IMG/VR virus record: IMGVR_UViG_3300025886_000032 | Location: 1 to 54,569 of that record | Reading direction: 5' to 3' (one strand) | DNA length: 54,569 nt | Source of the DNA: a virus | Shown here: piece after piece, positions 1 through 7,592 of the stretch | Position numbering within the stretch: position 1 is the stretch's first letter | How the letters are laid out: every line of letters starts with the position of its first letter | Program-made: the position numbers and the translations under genes | Notes under the pieces: model-generated | What the model was told of the DNA's origin: nothing | Seen by the model: only the letters and a program-made list of their open reading frames with translations | Database searches by the model: none

Positions 1-334
1 TCCAGCGTATGGGAAAAGATTCATTAGCACGTCCTTTACATTCAATAATGAAATCAGTTCCAATAAAATCTGGAGTATACTTAATGTTAAGTATTTTTTT
101 ATTACCCCTATTGCGGTATTCACCTTTTCCATTGCCTTGTCGTTCATAAGCTTCTTGTTCGAAGTTAAAAGAAGGGACAAGCTCGTAAGTTTGTCCCTCG
201 TAATGCGCCTTAATCTTAGCTTTTTTCAAAGCTATGTACATATGTTTTTCTAAACCTGAGGCAAATTGTATGCCATCATGTTTAACTTTTTTAGATCTTA
301 CCGGACCTTTCTTTCGTTTAAACCGGCGCGACAT
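1..334 (-). CDS. PD-(D/E)XK nuclease, DUF1064/T7 endonuclease I-like (partial, runs off the window)
   Basis: The reading frame starts at an ATG at 334 and runs off the left edge, so the C-terminus is missing. About 111 residues are visible. The start is very basic (MSRRFKRKKGPVRSKK), followed by DGIQFASGLEKHMYIALKKA, then YTPDF and FIIECKGR. A Glu in the first helix, then PDF, then E-x-K is the order of PD-(D/E)XK nucleases such as T7 endonuclease I and DUF1064 proteins. The family suggests Holliday-junction or branched-DNA cleavage during replication or packaging; that role is inferred. It overlaps the upstream MazG-like gene by 17 nt. Truncation prevents checking length and C-terminal motifs. 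Confidence 0.7.
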   Translation of the reverse strand, partial: MSRRFKRKKGPVRSKKVKHDGIQFASGLEKHMYIALKKAKIKAHYEGQTYELVPSFNFEQEAYERQGNGKGEYRNRGNKKILNIKYTPDFIGTDFIIECKGRANESFPIRW

Positions 335-644
335 GATCGTCCCAGTCTAGTTGTGCTGCGTTAGAAGGATGTGGTGGTCTAAAGCTAGCTTTATTAGCTT
401 CAGCTATAGATTCATCAGCTATCTTATCACTAAGCTCTTCTTTAGCAGCTTGAATATATAGAATAGCATCCATTAACTCTTCTTGTACATCATTAAGATA
501 ACCAGCTAGATCTTTATGTCCACCAGTTCTTTCATCGTGTAATGTTCTACCATACTTAGCATAGCCAACATCTGATCTTGTAACGAACTTATCGCATACT
601 CTCTCTACAACAGGATCTCTAAATAATATAGTCTTACTTTTCAT
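318..644 (-). CDS. MazG-like nucleotide pyrophosphohydrolase, short form
   Basis: 108 residues if started at the ATG at 644 (MKSKTILF). A longer frame exists, but it would lie inside the upstream gene, so I prefer the start that overlaps that gene by 11 nt. The segment with RSDVGYAKYGRTL followed by a helix with NDVQEELMDAILYIQ resembles the small dATP/dGTP or MazG-type hydrolases of phages, where the EELMDA helix supplies metal-binding acidic residues. Likely role: hydrolysis of selected dNTPs to shape the phage nucleotide pool. It sits directly after another MazG protein and a ThyA-family enzyme. Substrate cannot be read from sequence. Confidence 0.65.
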   Translation of the reverse strand: MKSKTILFRDPVVERVCDKFVTRSDVGYAKYGRTLHDERTGGHKDLAGYLNDVQEELMDAILYIQAAKEELSDKIADESIAEANKASFRPPHPSNAAQLDWDDHVAPV

Positions 645-1521
645 CTTTAACAAATGTTCCGTTAACCATTTTACCAGTTCTTTTAGATATAACCTTGTAT
701 GCAGCATCGATACACTCTTCAATAGTTGTACCGCCAAGATGAGCCATATTAGTTAATACTACAACCATATCGCCAATAGCATCTACAAACTCTTCATCAT
801 CATTTTTAAGTACAGCTCTACCTAATTCACCAGCTTCTTCCATAAGCTTACAGAACTGAGTTTTAGTATCGCCTTTAGTATAAAGACCTCTTTCACCTGC
901 CCAGTCTCTTATCTTTTGAAACCTTTCACTTTCAGATGAATCATATCTCCAGTTACCATTGCCATTAGCTCTAGTAGTTAAAGTATCTAAATAAGCTTGG
1001 TAAGCATCTTTACCAAATGGAAATCTTTCAGCTTCTGTAGCGTGATCTTTAACTTGAAAGTACTTAGCAAATGCTTTATTATATATGTAAGATCTTTCTG
1101 TAGTGTACATGGATGTCTTAACATTATCCATTATCCAAGCAATTGTATCCATGTTGATTTCAAATTCACCATGCATTGTTTCCCATGTTTTACCCATCAT
1201 ATCCATTAATCTTCCTTTTAATTTAGATACTGGTACTGGAAATGTGCTTGTCTGCTCTGTTGCGTTTATATACATTTTATTTTGGTTTTTTGGTTTATTA
1301 ATATACAAATCTTTGTATTTTTGTCTGTCAACCCTATAGCCGTAAGACTGTTGAAGTTCTAACTCGCGGTCGGATATATAATCTATATCTGTACTTTGTT
1401 CTAGAACTTCTACTTCGTCTAAGCTGTAACCTTGTTGGTCGACAACTCTGGATATAAGATCACGTGTAACACCTATTTTTTTACCCGGTATATGGTATAA
1501 ATAATAATTAATTTTATCCAT
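634..1521 (-). CDS. mazG: GIY-YIG-like N-terminal domain fused to a MazG nucleotide pyrophosphohydrolase
   Basis: 295 residues. The C-terminal ~90 residues are a clear MazG domain: EEAGE at 228-232, then EFVDAIGD at 244-251, which fits the E-x-x-E ... E-x-x-D metal-binding pattern. The N-terminus (6-70; YYLYHIPGKKIGVTRDLISR, ending GYRVD) looks like a compact GIY-YIG-type domain as seen at the start of many phage proteins. The middle (90-190) is unassigned. MazG domains hydrolyse NTPs or dNTPs to NMP plus PPi. The gene overlaps the ThyA-family gene by 8 nt and the short MazG-like gene by 11 nt, so all three are probably co-translated. Confidence 0.8.
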   Translation of the reverse strand: MDKINYYLYHIPGKKIGVTRDLISRVVDQQGYSLDEVEVLEQSTDIDYISDRELELQQSYGYRVDRQKYKDLYINKPKNQNKMYINATEQTSTFPVPVSKLKGRLMDMMGKTWETMHGEFEINMDTIAWIMDNVKTSMYTTERSYIYNKAFAKYFQVKDHATEAERFPFGKDAYQAYLDTLTTRANGNGNWRYDSSESERFQKIRDWAGERGLYTKGDTKTQFCKLMEEAGELGRAVLKNDDEEFVDAIGDMVVVLTNMAHLGGTTIEECIDAAYKVISKRTGKMVNGTFVKDEK

Positions 1522-2200
1522 ATGTTCTAGCTCTTGATGTTAATGTATTTTGTTCTGGTAATTGATCTTCATATAAGTGTAAGTTATGTGCAAAATGATA
1601 GTATTCACCCATTGCATAACCTGTTCTCTTAGACACTAGTTCTTGTAGCTTACTGAAACAATATTGATCAATACAGAAACCGAACCAGAGATCATTAGAT
1701 CGCATCGTAACACACATATTAAGCTTGTTATCTACAACTGTAAACTGTACAGCATACGTGCAGGGTGTATCATACTTATAGTTAGATATTTCCTTGCCAT
1801 CATATATAGATATTGCAGCTTGTCTAGTATTAGGATTATTCTTTAACATAGCTACAACTCTATCTAATTGATAGCCTCTTTCCCATTGCGCGCCATAGTT
1901 AGAATTAACCTTACCATTTTCATCAGCCATCTTTTGCCATATCTGAGGTATCTTACCATATATACTACCAAGAGTATCTATTGTAGGCTCACCAGATAAA
2001 TACCATTGCCATTCAGCTTCAGCATATTCAACGTTAAAGTTTCTAGCTTCATTAGTTATCATACGATCTAAAGGATTTTCAATAGTAAAACCTTGGTTAA
2101 ACATTGCCATCGTGTTATCAAACTTATTACCTTCATGTGGTATTACACCATAGTAAAAGTTAAAAGCTTCATTTGCGTTTTTAAATTTATATTCTATCAT
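1514..2200 (-). CDS. ThyA-family enzyme, probable deoxycytidylate (dCMP) hydroxymethylase-like
   Basis: 228 residues, shorter than typical ThyA (~264). Family marks: E63 in the E-x-x-W-x-x-G motif, NYGAQWE at 101-107, catalytic Cys147 in DTPCTYAVQF, R167-S168-N-D170, and HLY at 208-210. The position matching E. coli ThyA Asn177, which selects dUMP, is Asp178 here (FGFCID versus LGLPFN). An Asp at this site is the known hallmark of T4-type dCMP hydroxymethylase. I therefore infer action on dCMP rather than dUMP. The ATG at 2200 lies 6 nt after a promoter-like GATAAT. It could still be a divergent thymidylate synthase. Confidence 0.75.
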   Translation of the reverse strand: MIEYKFKNANEAFNFYYGVIPHEGNKFDNTMAMFNQGFTIENPLDRMITNEARNFNVEYAEAEWQWYLSGEPTIDTLGSIYGKIPQIWQKMADENGKVNSNYGAQWERGYQLDRVVAMLKNNPNTRQAAISIYDGKEISNYKYDTPCTYAVQFTVVDNKLNMCVTMRSNDLWFGFCIDQYCFSKLQELVSKRTGYAMGEYYHFAHNLHLYEDQLPEQNTLTSRARTYG

Positions 2201-2206
2201 ATGTTT

Positions 2207-2237
2207 ATTATCCCTTACCTTTCGTATTTAGTTTGTA
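2207..2237 (-). promoter_or_regulatory. Promoter-like element 1 (TACAAA-19-GATAAT), before the ThyA-family gene
   Basis: Read on the minus strand: TACAAA (2237-2232), AATAC inside the spacer, and GATAAT (2212-2207) after 19 bp, with 6 nt to the ATG at 2200. It lies entirely within the 3' end of the upstream 89-residue gene, whose last codons and stop are made from it. The same layout occurs eight more times in this arm. Confidence 0.6.
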
Positions 2238-2477
2238 ATAATGTCTATACATTTCAAATAACTTAGGTAGTATTTCATGTTTTTTATATTCGCCTGGGCT
2301 AATCATTTCTTTGTTATTAGCTACAATCCTTATTTTCCAATTTTGATTTTTAAAACCTTCAGCAGCTGCTAGCATACCTATTTTTATTCCGTGGTTTATA
2401 CACCAACTGTATGCAGCTTGATCTTCTTTAGTTCTCTTATATGGATCAGGTTGTACGCATTTATCAACTAGTCCCAA
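2208..2477 (-). CDS. Hypothetical phage protein (89 aa)
   Basis: 89 residues, starting MGLVDKCVQPDPYK. I do not recognise a domain. It is basic towards the C-terminus, with two Cys and several Trp/Tyr. It overlaps the end of the primase-helicase gene by 10 nt, so it is probably translated from the same transcript. Its C-terminus (YKLNTKGKG) is encoded by promoter-like element 1, so those residues may reflect DNA constraint rather than protein function. Confidence 0.6.
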   Translation of the reverse strand: MGLVDKCVQPDPYKRTKEDQAAYSWCINHGIKIGMLAAAEGFKNQNWKIRIVANNKEMISPGEYKKHEILPKLFEMYRHYYKLNTKGKG

Positions 2478-4180
2478 GGCATTTTCTCATCTAAGTCAGG
2501 CATCTCATGTGGAACAAAGCAACCAGACTTTGGTTCCCAAGTAAAATGGGCTTCAGCTCCGTTCTCACCTAAGTTTTGAAACTTACATTTCAATACCTTA
2601 ACTTTTGTGGTTTTGTTTTCGTAGTTCCTATGAACTAATAAGCCGTGGTAACTAGCATCATACCATTCACCACCACCTTTTATATTATACATCGTTGGCT
2701 CTTCAATCTTACCGTCTTGCGTCTTATACATTTTAGTTGGATGTGCAACTATAAATACTAACACATCATACTTCTTAGCAAACGTTTCGATCTTAGTTAG
2801 ATATTCCATTGTGTAACGATTTATGTCCTCTGTCTTACAATCAACGTCTCTAACCTTATTAAATGGATCTATAACTAAACATTTAATACCTTTACGTTTA
2901 ACTAGCTCAGCACCTTTACGTAATACAGACTCCAATGTATAACGTTCCATATCGATAAAGAAAAAGTTATCGTTAACATGAGTTGCAACTTGATTCCATT
3001 TGTCTCCACCAATATGGCCTTTGTTAGGCATATCACCCCATACTTTACGCATTAACTTATGTGCATGTAAAAAGGTAGGAGCATTTTCAGGAGATGCAAA
3101 TGCTGTTTTCCATTCATACTCTTTATTGTAACCTACAACCATTTGATCTACAAAGTCTGACTTACCTGAACTAGGTATACCTGTAACAGTTATAAACTGT
3201 TTTGTATACGTAGAAAATATATTATCAAAGTTAGGTAAACCAATTTGAAAACCACGTTTAAAACCATTACGAACAAAATCTGTAACTTCATCTTCAATAT
3301 CTTTAAATGTTGTAACGTTTTCTAATGGCACAGGTCTTGCATCTAAGACCCTAGACTTGAGCTCTGACGCATTATATTTAATTAGATATTCATTTGCATC
3401 TTTGCAATCATCAAATGATGCTAGATAACAAACCTCAGCACCAAGACGCCTTACAAGCTCTGTTTGTAATGCTAAACCTGGTGGATCATTATCTACTGCA
3501 ATGATTATCTTTTCTTTATCGTCAAAGTAATCAATACAATTATCTAAGTAATCTAAGTTATTGCTATTTAGTGTAGCTCCATTTGGAACTGATATAGCAT
3601 TTGTAATACCAGCTTCATGCAAAGCTAATACGTCCATTTCACCTTCAACTATAATACATGTATCGTGTCCTACAGTGTTATCTATATTGTAAAATACTTT
3701 TTCTGCTCCTTTATATAGCTTAAAGTTTTTACGACCATCTCTATATTTAACATTTGTAAGTATTCCACCTACAAAATAATTAAACTGAATAGTATTCTCG
3801 GGTTTACCGGTCTGTGGCATAAACTCTTGACCAACACTTACTTCAACATCTTTTAATGTTTGTTCAGATATACCTCTTGTTTTAAACCACTCTACAATCT
3901 TATTATCTAAGTTTCCAACAGTAGTTTTTTCAGGCACTACATAATCACGTTCAGCTTTGCCTTTACGTTTAAATGTATGTAGTTGAAAAGTTTTATCACA
4001 GTTATGGCAAGTACCGATACCACGACCCCAATCATAAGAAGAGCATTTAGCTTTCTTATTCTCAGGTTTCCTAGAAGACGAACACAGGGGACAAATCCCC
4101 TGCGTTTTACCTACTTCTAAGCCGTGCTGATTAAAAGTTTCAATTAAGAAACCATTTATTTCTTTATCTTCGACTTGCAT
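2468..4180 (-). CDS. T7 gp4-like primase-helicase (Twinkle/DnaB type)
   Basis: 570 residues, the usual size of bifunctional phage primase-helicases. Domains in order: zinc-binding site with C30, C33, C58 and C61; TOPRIM primase core with VEGEMD at 178-183 and AVDNDPPG around 228-235; RecA/DnaB-type helicase with Walker A GIPSSGKS at 334-341 and Walker B CLVIDP around 434-439. It should unwind the fork and prime lagging-strand synthesis. It follows the SSB-like gene by 13 bp. The DNA polymerase it would serve is not in the window. Confidence 0.95.
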   Translation of the reverse strand: MQVEDKEINGFLIETFNQHGLEVGKTQGICPLCSSSRKPENKKAKCSSYDWGRGIGTCHNCDKTFQLHTFKRKGKAERDYVVPEKTTVGNLDNKIVEWFKTRGISEQTLKDVEVSVGQEFMPQTGKPENTIQFNYFVGGILTNVKYRDGRKNFKLYKGAEKVFYNIDNTVGHDTCIIVEGEMDVLALHEAGITNAISVPNGATLNSNNLDYLDNCIDYFDDKEKIIIAVDNDPPGLALQTELVRRLGAEVCYLASFDDCKDANEYLIKYNASELKSRVLDARPVPLENVTTFKDIEDEVTDFVRNGFKRGFQIGLPNFDNIFSTYTKQFITVTGIPSSGKSDFVDQMVVGYNKEYEWKTAFASPENAPTFLHAHKLMRKVWGDMPNKGHIGGDKWNQVATHVNDNFFFIDMERYTLESVLRKGAELVKRKGIKCLVIDPFNKVRDVDCKTEDINRYTMEYLTKIETFAKKYDVLVFIVAHPTKMYKTQDGKIEEPTMYNIKGGGEWYDASYHGLLVHRNYENKTTKVKVLKCKFQNLGENGAEAHFTWEPKSGCFVPHEMPDLDEKMPWD

Positions 4181-4193
4181 TTATTTGATTTAA

Positions 4194-4520
4194 TTAAAAT
4201 GGTAAATCAGGATCAGCAGCTACTGCTTGTGGTTTATTGTTTTGTGGCTGTTGCTGTTGACCTCCGCCTTCGTAAGGTATTTTTTCAGGAAATGTCCCAT
4301 TAGTCCATAAGACTTTTACATTACCAAGATACGTTTTAGCTACTTTAGCTTCTCTTTCTTCTTTCGACTGCTCTATACATACAGGACCTTGATTACCAAA
4401 CTGATCTGGTTCATCATTTACTGTAATCGTAATAGGTAGGTATTTACCTTTCTTGCCTTCGATTATTTTTGATTTATCAATTGCATTTAAATTGATACTT
4501 GCTTTTATTATTCCTGCCAT
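4194..4520 (-). CDS. Probable single-stranded DNA-binding protein
   Basis: 108 residues. The N-terminal ~75 residues could form a small beta-rich (OB-like) domain. It is followed by a Gln/Gly/Asn-rich linker (GGGQQQQPQNN) and ends in DPDLPF. That tip closely matches the acidic-plus-Pro-Phe tail (DDxPF) by which bacterial SSBs recruit partners. The position between the exonuclease and the primase-helicase fits. I cannot confirm the OB fold by eye; the assignment rests on tail, linker and neighbours. Confidence 0.65.
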   Translation of the reverse strand: MAGIIKASINLNAIDKSKIIEGKKGKYLPITITVNDEPDQFGNQGPVCIEQSKEEREAKVAKTYLGNVKVLWTNGTFPEKIPYEGGGQQQQPQNNKPQAVAADPDLPF

Positions 4521-4521
4521 A

Positions 4522-5256
4522 TTATAGGGTTTTATTTATAAAGTAATTATTAGGATCGAAATCCTTATTGTTAAAGAACAGATCGTATATTTCAGATGCT
4601 TTTTCTACCTTTTCAAAACCTGTTTTGTAAAAGTTATCTGAGCAATCATATATACCGATTTGTCCTGTGTTCTTATCTATAGCCATAAACATCATATCAT
4701 AGCCAAATAAGTTCTTATATACATAAGCTTGTGAATCATAGTTGTATTTTTTAGCTGACCAATGAAACTTTTCTAAGTCTGCAGTAGTCTTTAAATCAAC
4801 AACTAATTTTTCACTGTGGTTAACAATATCAGCTTTACCTTTCCACCAGTTACCTGCTAATTCGCAGACACCAGGAACTTCAAACTCATTGCCTTCAGCA
4901 TGTATAAGATCACGACAAACTTTATTGTTCATCATCTTCTCAACTAATGCTTCGACCTTGTCAACCTCATGTTGTAGTAAACAAACTTCTCCGTTTGTTA
5001 TTTCTTTGTATGCTTTTGTATTACGTGAGCTAGCTTCTACTATTTTAAAATTCTTAATCTTGTCTGGTTCAAGAATAGCAGTATGGAAGTAGCCTCCGAT
5101 AAGAAAGTGAGGAGCTGATTCAGATGGCTTTTTAAAATCAAGTGGATTTGTCATCAGTGTTCTTATATCTGAATTAGATATAAACTGTCTGCCAAACTCA
5201 CCATAATAATCATCATCGTTCTTCAGCCTCTCTAGTATTTCTTTTTTATTTTTCAT
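4522..5256 (-). CDS. RecE/Cas4-like PD-(D/E)XK exonuclease
   Basis: 244 residues. Motifs in order: G-x-x-x-H (GGYFHTAILEP, H58), GKAD (D143), VDLKTT (D154-x-K156) and QAYVY (Q176-x-x-x-Y180). This is the arrangement of the lambda-exonuclease/RecE/Cas4 PD-(D/E)XK group, here closest to the putative exodeoxyribonuclease VIII PDDEXK family. It overlaps the ERF annealing gene by ATGA. The pair should resect dsDNA ends and anneal the resulting strands. Confidence 0.85.
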   Translation of the reverse strand: MKNKKEILERLKNDDDYYGEFGRQFISNSDIRTLMTNPLDFKKPSESAPHFLIGGYFHTAILEPDKIKNFKIVEASSRNTKAYKEITNGEVCLLQHEVDKVEALVEKMMNNKVCRDLIHAEGNEFEVPGVCELAGNWWKGKADIVNHSEKLVVDLKTTADLEKFHWSAKKYNYDSQAYVYKNLFGYDMMFMAIDKNTGQIGIYDCSDNFYKTGFEKVEKASEIYDLFFNNKDFDPNNYFINKTL

Positions 5257-5786
5257 AATGTAGCTAATTCTTTCTCTTGCTCTTTTGTTAATTTATATTT
5301 AGATTTTATAGCATCTAATTTACCGCCGCTTTTAACGTATTCTTTAGCTTTAAGTAATTGAGCTGTTGATATAGCTGCTTGAGTAATAGTTTGTTTTTTA
5401 CCATGACTATTAGTTGCATCAGCGTCTTGTGTGTCATCAATTAAAAACAAATTACCTAATGCATATTTCTTACCATAAGAACTTGCTGCACCGTATCTCT
5501 GTGGCATTTGCATACCTTTCTGATCTAAATCAACACCAACTACAGCTTGAGATTTAATCTCAGCCTTACCATCTGATATTAATGCAGTAACTTGCATAAC
5601 AGCTGGATCGAATGATATTAACTCTTCATTAATAGTTACAGTCACATCTAACTCCTTTAAAAAGGGTTTTGTAGCTTCTAGGATGTCTTCAGCAGACCTG
5701 AAATAGTACTTGCCGAAAGAGTTAAATCTTGATTTCTTTGATTTAAACTCTGTTTGAATTTTGGTTAATTTTTGGTTTATTGTCAT
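5253..5786 (-). CDS. erf: ERF-superfamily single-strand annealing protein
   Basis: 177 residues, usual for ERF proteins. The core PQRYGAASSYGKKYALGNLF followed by IDDTQDAD matches the ERF signature (Gly-rich turn, Y-x-x-x-Y-A-L, then acidic residues). The start KIQTEFKSKKSRFNSFGKYYFRSAEDI is also ERF-like (K-N-x-F-x-K-Y-x-Y-R-x-x-E-D). Such proteins coat and anneal ssDNA in phage recombination. The C-terminal ~45 residues are Lys-rich. A 30-nt A/T-rich gap separates it from the sigma gene upstream. Confidence 0.85.
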   Translation of the reverse strand: MTINQKLTKIQTEFKSKKSRFNSFGKYYFRSAEDILEATKPFLKELDVTVTINEELISFDPAVMQVTALISDGKAEIKSQAVVGVDLDQKGMQMPQRYGAASSYGKKYALGNLFLIDDTQDADATNSHGKKQTITQAAISTAQLLKAKEYVKSGGKLDAIKSKYKLTKEQEKELATL

Positions 5787-5816
5787 ATATATATAATTAC
5801 ATATTTATTTGTTAAT

Positions 5817-6572
5817 TTACAGATAATCAATCACTTGCGAGTGATCTACATTATCTATTAACTTGTTTACTGCTTGCTTTTTAAGCTCTGATACTCTTAC
5901 ATATGCAGATACCCCTTTAATTTCTAAACCTGCTGCTATATCATTAGCAGACCACTTTTTTCCATCAAGGCCATAGCTTTTATTTAAAACAAATACTTCG
6001 TCAGAAGTTAGATGTTTATTTAATAAACTTAATATATAAGCATTAAGCAGTGTTTCATTGTAAGGATCTGATTTATCAGGTATTTGATAAACCATATCTT
6101 CATCTGATGGATTAGCATCGATACTTAAGAATATGCTATTAAAAAACATAGCAACCATCTTTTTATCTTTACCACCATCTTTACGCATTTCATTTAGCTT
6201 ATGCTCAGGTATACGCATTGTACCTCTATTTATATCAATAGCTCTACGTATTCCACCTCTTATTCTTTTAGCTAAAAATGATTTTAAAGTTTTTTCAATA
6301 TCTTCAGATTCAAATAATCTAGTTCTATCTATTTTATCTACAGCTTTACATAATTGTAAACTACCTTCTTGTATTATATCGTTTATAGACATAACACCTG
6401 AAGCTTCTTGCGATGTAGCAAACTTTCTTGATATATTTTCTACTAAAGGTAAGAATATTACTTTAAGTTCTTCAGGCTTATAATCAACAAATCTTTTTGA
6501 TTTAACTGCTTCAATAACTCTTTTAACATCTTCTTTATACCTAACGTAGTTTTTTACATTATATTTTTTCAT
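5817..6572 (-). CDS. Phage-encoded RNA polymerase sigma-70-family factor
   Basis: 251 residues. Region 2-like segment at about 55-125, with NDIIQEGSLQLCKAVDKID and a following helix RGGIRRAIDINRGTMRIP, matches the core-binding and promoter-melting part of sigma-70 factors. Region 4-like helix-turn-helix at about 188-240 (LTSDEVFVLNKSYGLDGKKWSANDIAAGL). Region 1.1 and a clear region 3 are absent. It should redirect host RNA polymerase to phage promoters, and the repeated TACAAA/GATAAT elements are the obvious candidate targets (inference). It overlaps the HTH gene by 14 nt. Confidence 0.85.
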   Translation of the reverse strand: MKKYNVKNYVRYKEDVKRVIEAVKSKRFVDYKPEELKVIFLPLVENISRKFATSQEASGVMSINDIIQEGSLQLCKAVDKIDRTRLFESEDIEKTLKSFLAKRIRGGIRRAIDINRGTMRIPEHKLNEMRKDGGKDKKMVAMFFNSIFLSIDANPSDEDMVYQIPDKSDPYNETLLNAYILSLLNKHLTSDEVFVLNKSYGLDGKKWSANDIAAGLEIKGVSAYVRVSELKKQAVNKLIDNVDHSQVIDYL

Positions 6573-7179
6573 GTTGTCTATTTAATAATTCTTTTTCTCT
6601 TTTAAGTTCTTCACCCATGTTTCTATGTATTGTTCTTTGTGAGCATTTTAAAACTTCAGCTAATTTAGCTATTGTAATTTTACTTTGCTCATGTATGTAT
6701 AGCATTGCATCGTATATATCATCTTCTTTAATGCTTTTACCTTTACCAGCTATTGTACCTACAATGCTTAGTTTCTCACTAGTACTTAAACCTGTACCAT
6801 CTTTAAATACTATTTTACGTAATCTATTTTTAGGTGGTCGATCAAGATCTTCCATATACACTTCATAGATCATATTGTTTAGTATTTGTTCAGGTACTTC
6901 AAAAGTAATAAATCCATTGTTTTCATAACATATATACTCAGATAGGTTTCTAAATTCATCCATAGTTAATTTAGGATTTAGATACCATAAGGTTAATAGA
7001 TGCCATTTTAAAGACTTATAACTATTAATCTTAGCTTTAGTATTAAACAATGAATAGTAATCGTATGTACCTTCTTCATAATGCCAACCCCAACCATAAG
7101 TCGATGTTGGTGTATCAGAAGAATACTTACGATATATTACTCTGTTTTGGTTTAGATATTTTAAATTACGGTGTGACAT
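6559..7179 (-). CDS. HTH-domain protein, possible transcription regulator
   Basis: 206 residues. The C-terminal helix-turn-helix is recognisable at about 168-195 (ITIAKLAEVLKCSQRTIHRNM), similar to helices of sigma or Crp/winged regulators. The N-terminal ~130 residues are unassigned and rich in Tyr/Trp. Its placement immediately before the sigma factor with a 14-nt overlap suggests a regulator or accessory of the same transcriptional switch. The start codon region is part of a 46-bp palindrome (7172-7217), which could mean autoregulation. Both points are inference. Confidence 0.65.
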   Translation of the reverse strand: MSHRNLKYLNQNRVIYRKYSSDTPTSTYGWGWHYEEGTYDYYSLFNTKAKINSYKSLKWHLLTLWYLNPKLTMDEFRNLSEYICYENNGFITFEVPEQILNNMIYEVYMEDLDRPPKNRLRKIVFKDGTGLSTSEKLSIVGTIAGKGKSIKEDDIYDAMLYIHEQSKITIAKLAEVLKCSQRTIHRNMGEELKREKELLNRQHEKI

Positions 7180-7217
7180 TAGCCCCTTACTCTATATCCT
7201 TAGAGCCTATTGTCACA
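7172..7217. repeat. Imperfect palindrome copy A (46 bp)
   Basis: Outer arms TGTGACAnTAG and CTAnTGTCACA, with the variable base T on both arms (a T-T mismatch when folded). Inside lies TTACTCTA plus a secondary stem (CTCTA/TAGAG). It spans the end of the 40-residue gene and the first codons of the HTH gene. Related copies lie at 14347 and 15160. Function unknown: operator, recombination site or RNA hairpin. Confidence 0.6.
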
Positions 7218-7309
7218 GTCATATCACCCTGCAATGTTTTAAAAATCATATCTTCGGCTTCCATATATTCTTGAAAAGAATCAAATATTGGTTTTGTTTT
7301 GTTTGTCAT
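7187..7309 (-). CDS. Small hypothetical protein (40 aa)
   Basis: Starts MTNKTKPIFDSFQEYMEAED and ends GSKDIE. No family recognised; acidic. Support comes from its ATGA overlap with the 56-residue gene upstream, which continues a chain of 4-nt overlaps through three further small genes. The last ~10 codons are inside palindrome copy A. Confidence 0.55.
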   Translation of the reverse strand: MTNKTKPIFDSFQEYMEAEDMIFKTLQGDMTVTIGSKDIE

Positions 7310-7476
7310 AAATTTCTTAAATGTTCTTTATATTTTAATAATTGTTTTCTTTTTTCTAAGTTTACTTTTCCAGTTGCTATAGCATCTTCAAATATTTCAT
7401 TACTTAATTCAGCCATACGATGTGTCACATATTTCCTATGTGATAGACATCTACGTTTTTTCATTAGTTCTTTCAT
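7306..7476 (-). CDS. Small basic hypothetical protein (56 aa)
   Basis: Starts MKELMKKRRCLSHRKYVTHR; the N-terminus is strongly basic with Cys/His, the rest helical and charged. No family recognised. It overlaps both neighbours by ATGA, which supports it as a translationally coupled gene. A nucleic-acid-binding role is possible from charge alone. Confidence 0.55.
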   Translation of the reverse strand: MKELMKKRRCLSHRKYVTHRMAELSNEIFEDAIATGKVNLEKRKQLLKYKEHLRNL

Positions 7477-7592
7477 CTTTCCCAACTATATTTAGTTTTG
7501 TCTCTTATTTTATTTAGCTTATCAATTAGTTTGTAAGCAACGTCTTCGCTGATCTCATCAGCATAAAACATATCATATATTAATCTTCTCAT
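7473..7592 (-). CDS. Small hypothetical protein (39 aa)
   Basis: Starts MRRLIYDMFYADEISEDVAY and ends YSWER. Predicted helical; no family recognised. It overlaps the genes on both sides by 4 nt (ATGA), the main evidence that it is real. Confidence 0.5.
   Translation of the reverse strand: MRRLIYDMFYADEISEDVAYKLIDKLNKIRDKTKYSWER

Noticed and set aside
997-1339. Plus-strand frames inside the MazG fusion gene
   Set aside because: They oppose a well-supported minus-strand gene in an all-minus arm and show no domain.
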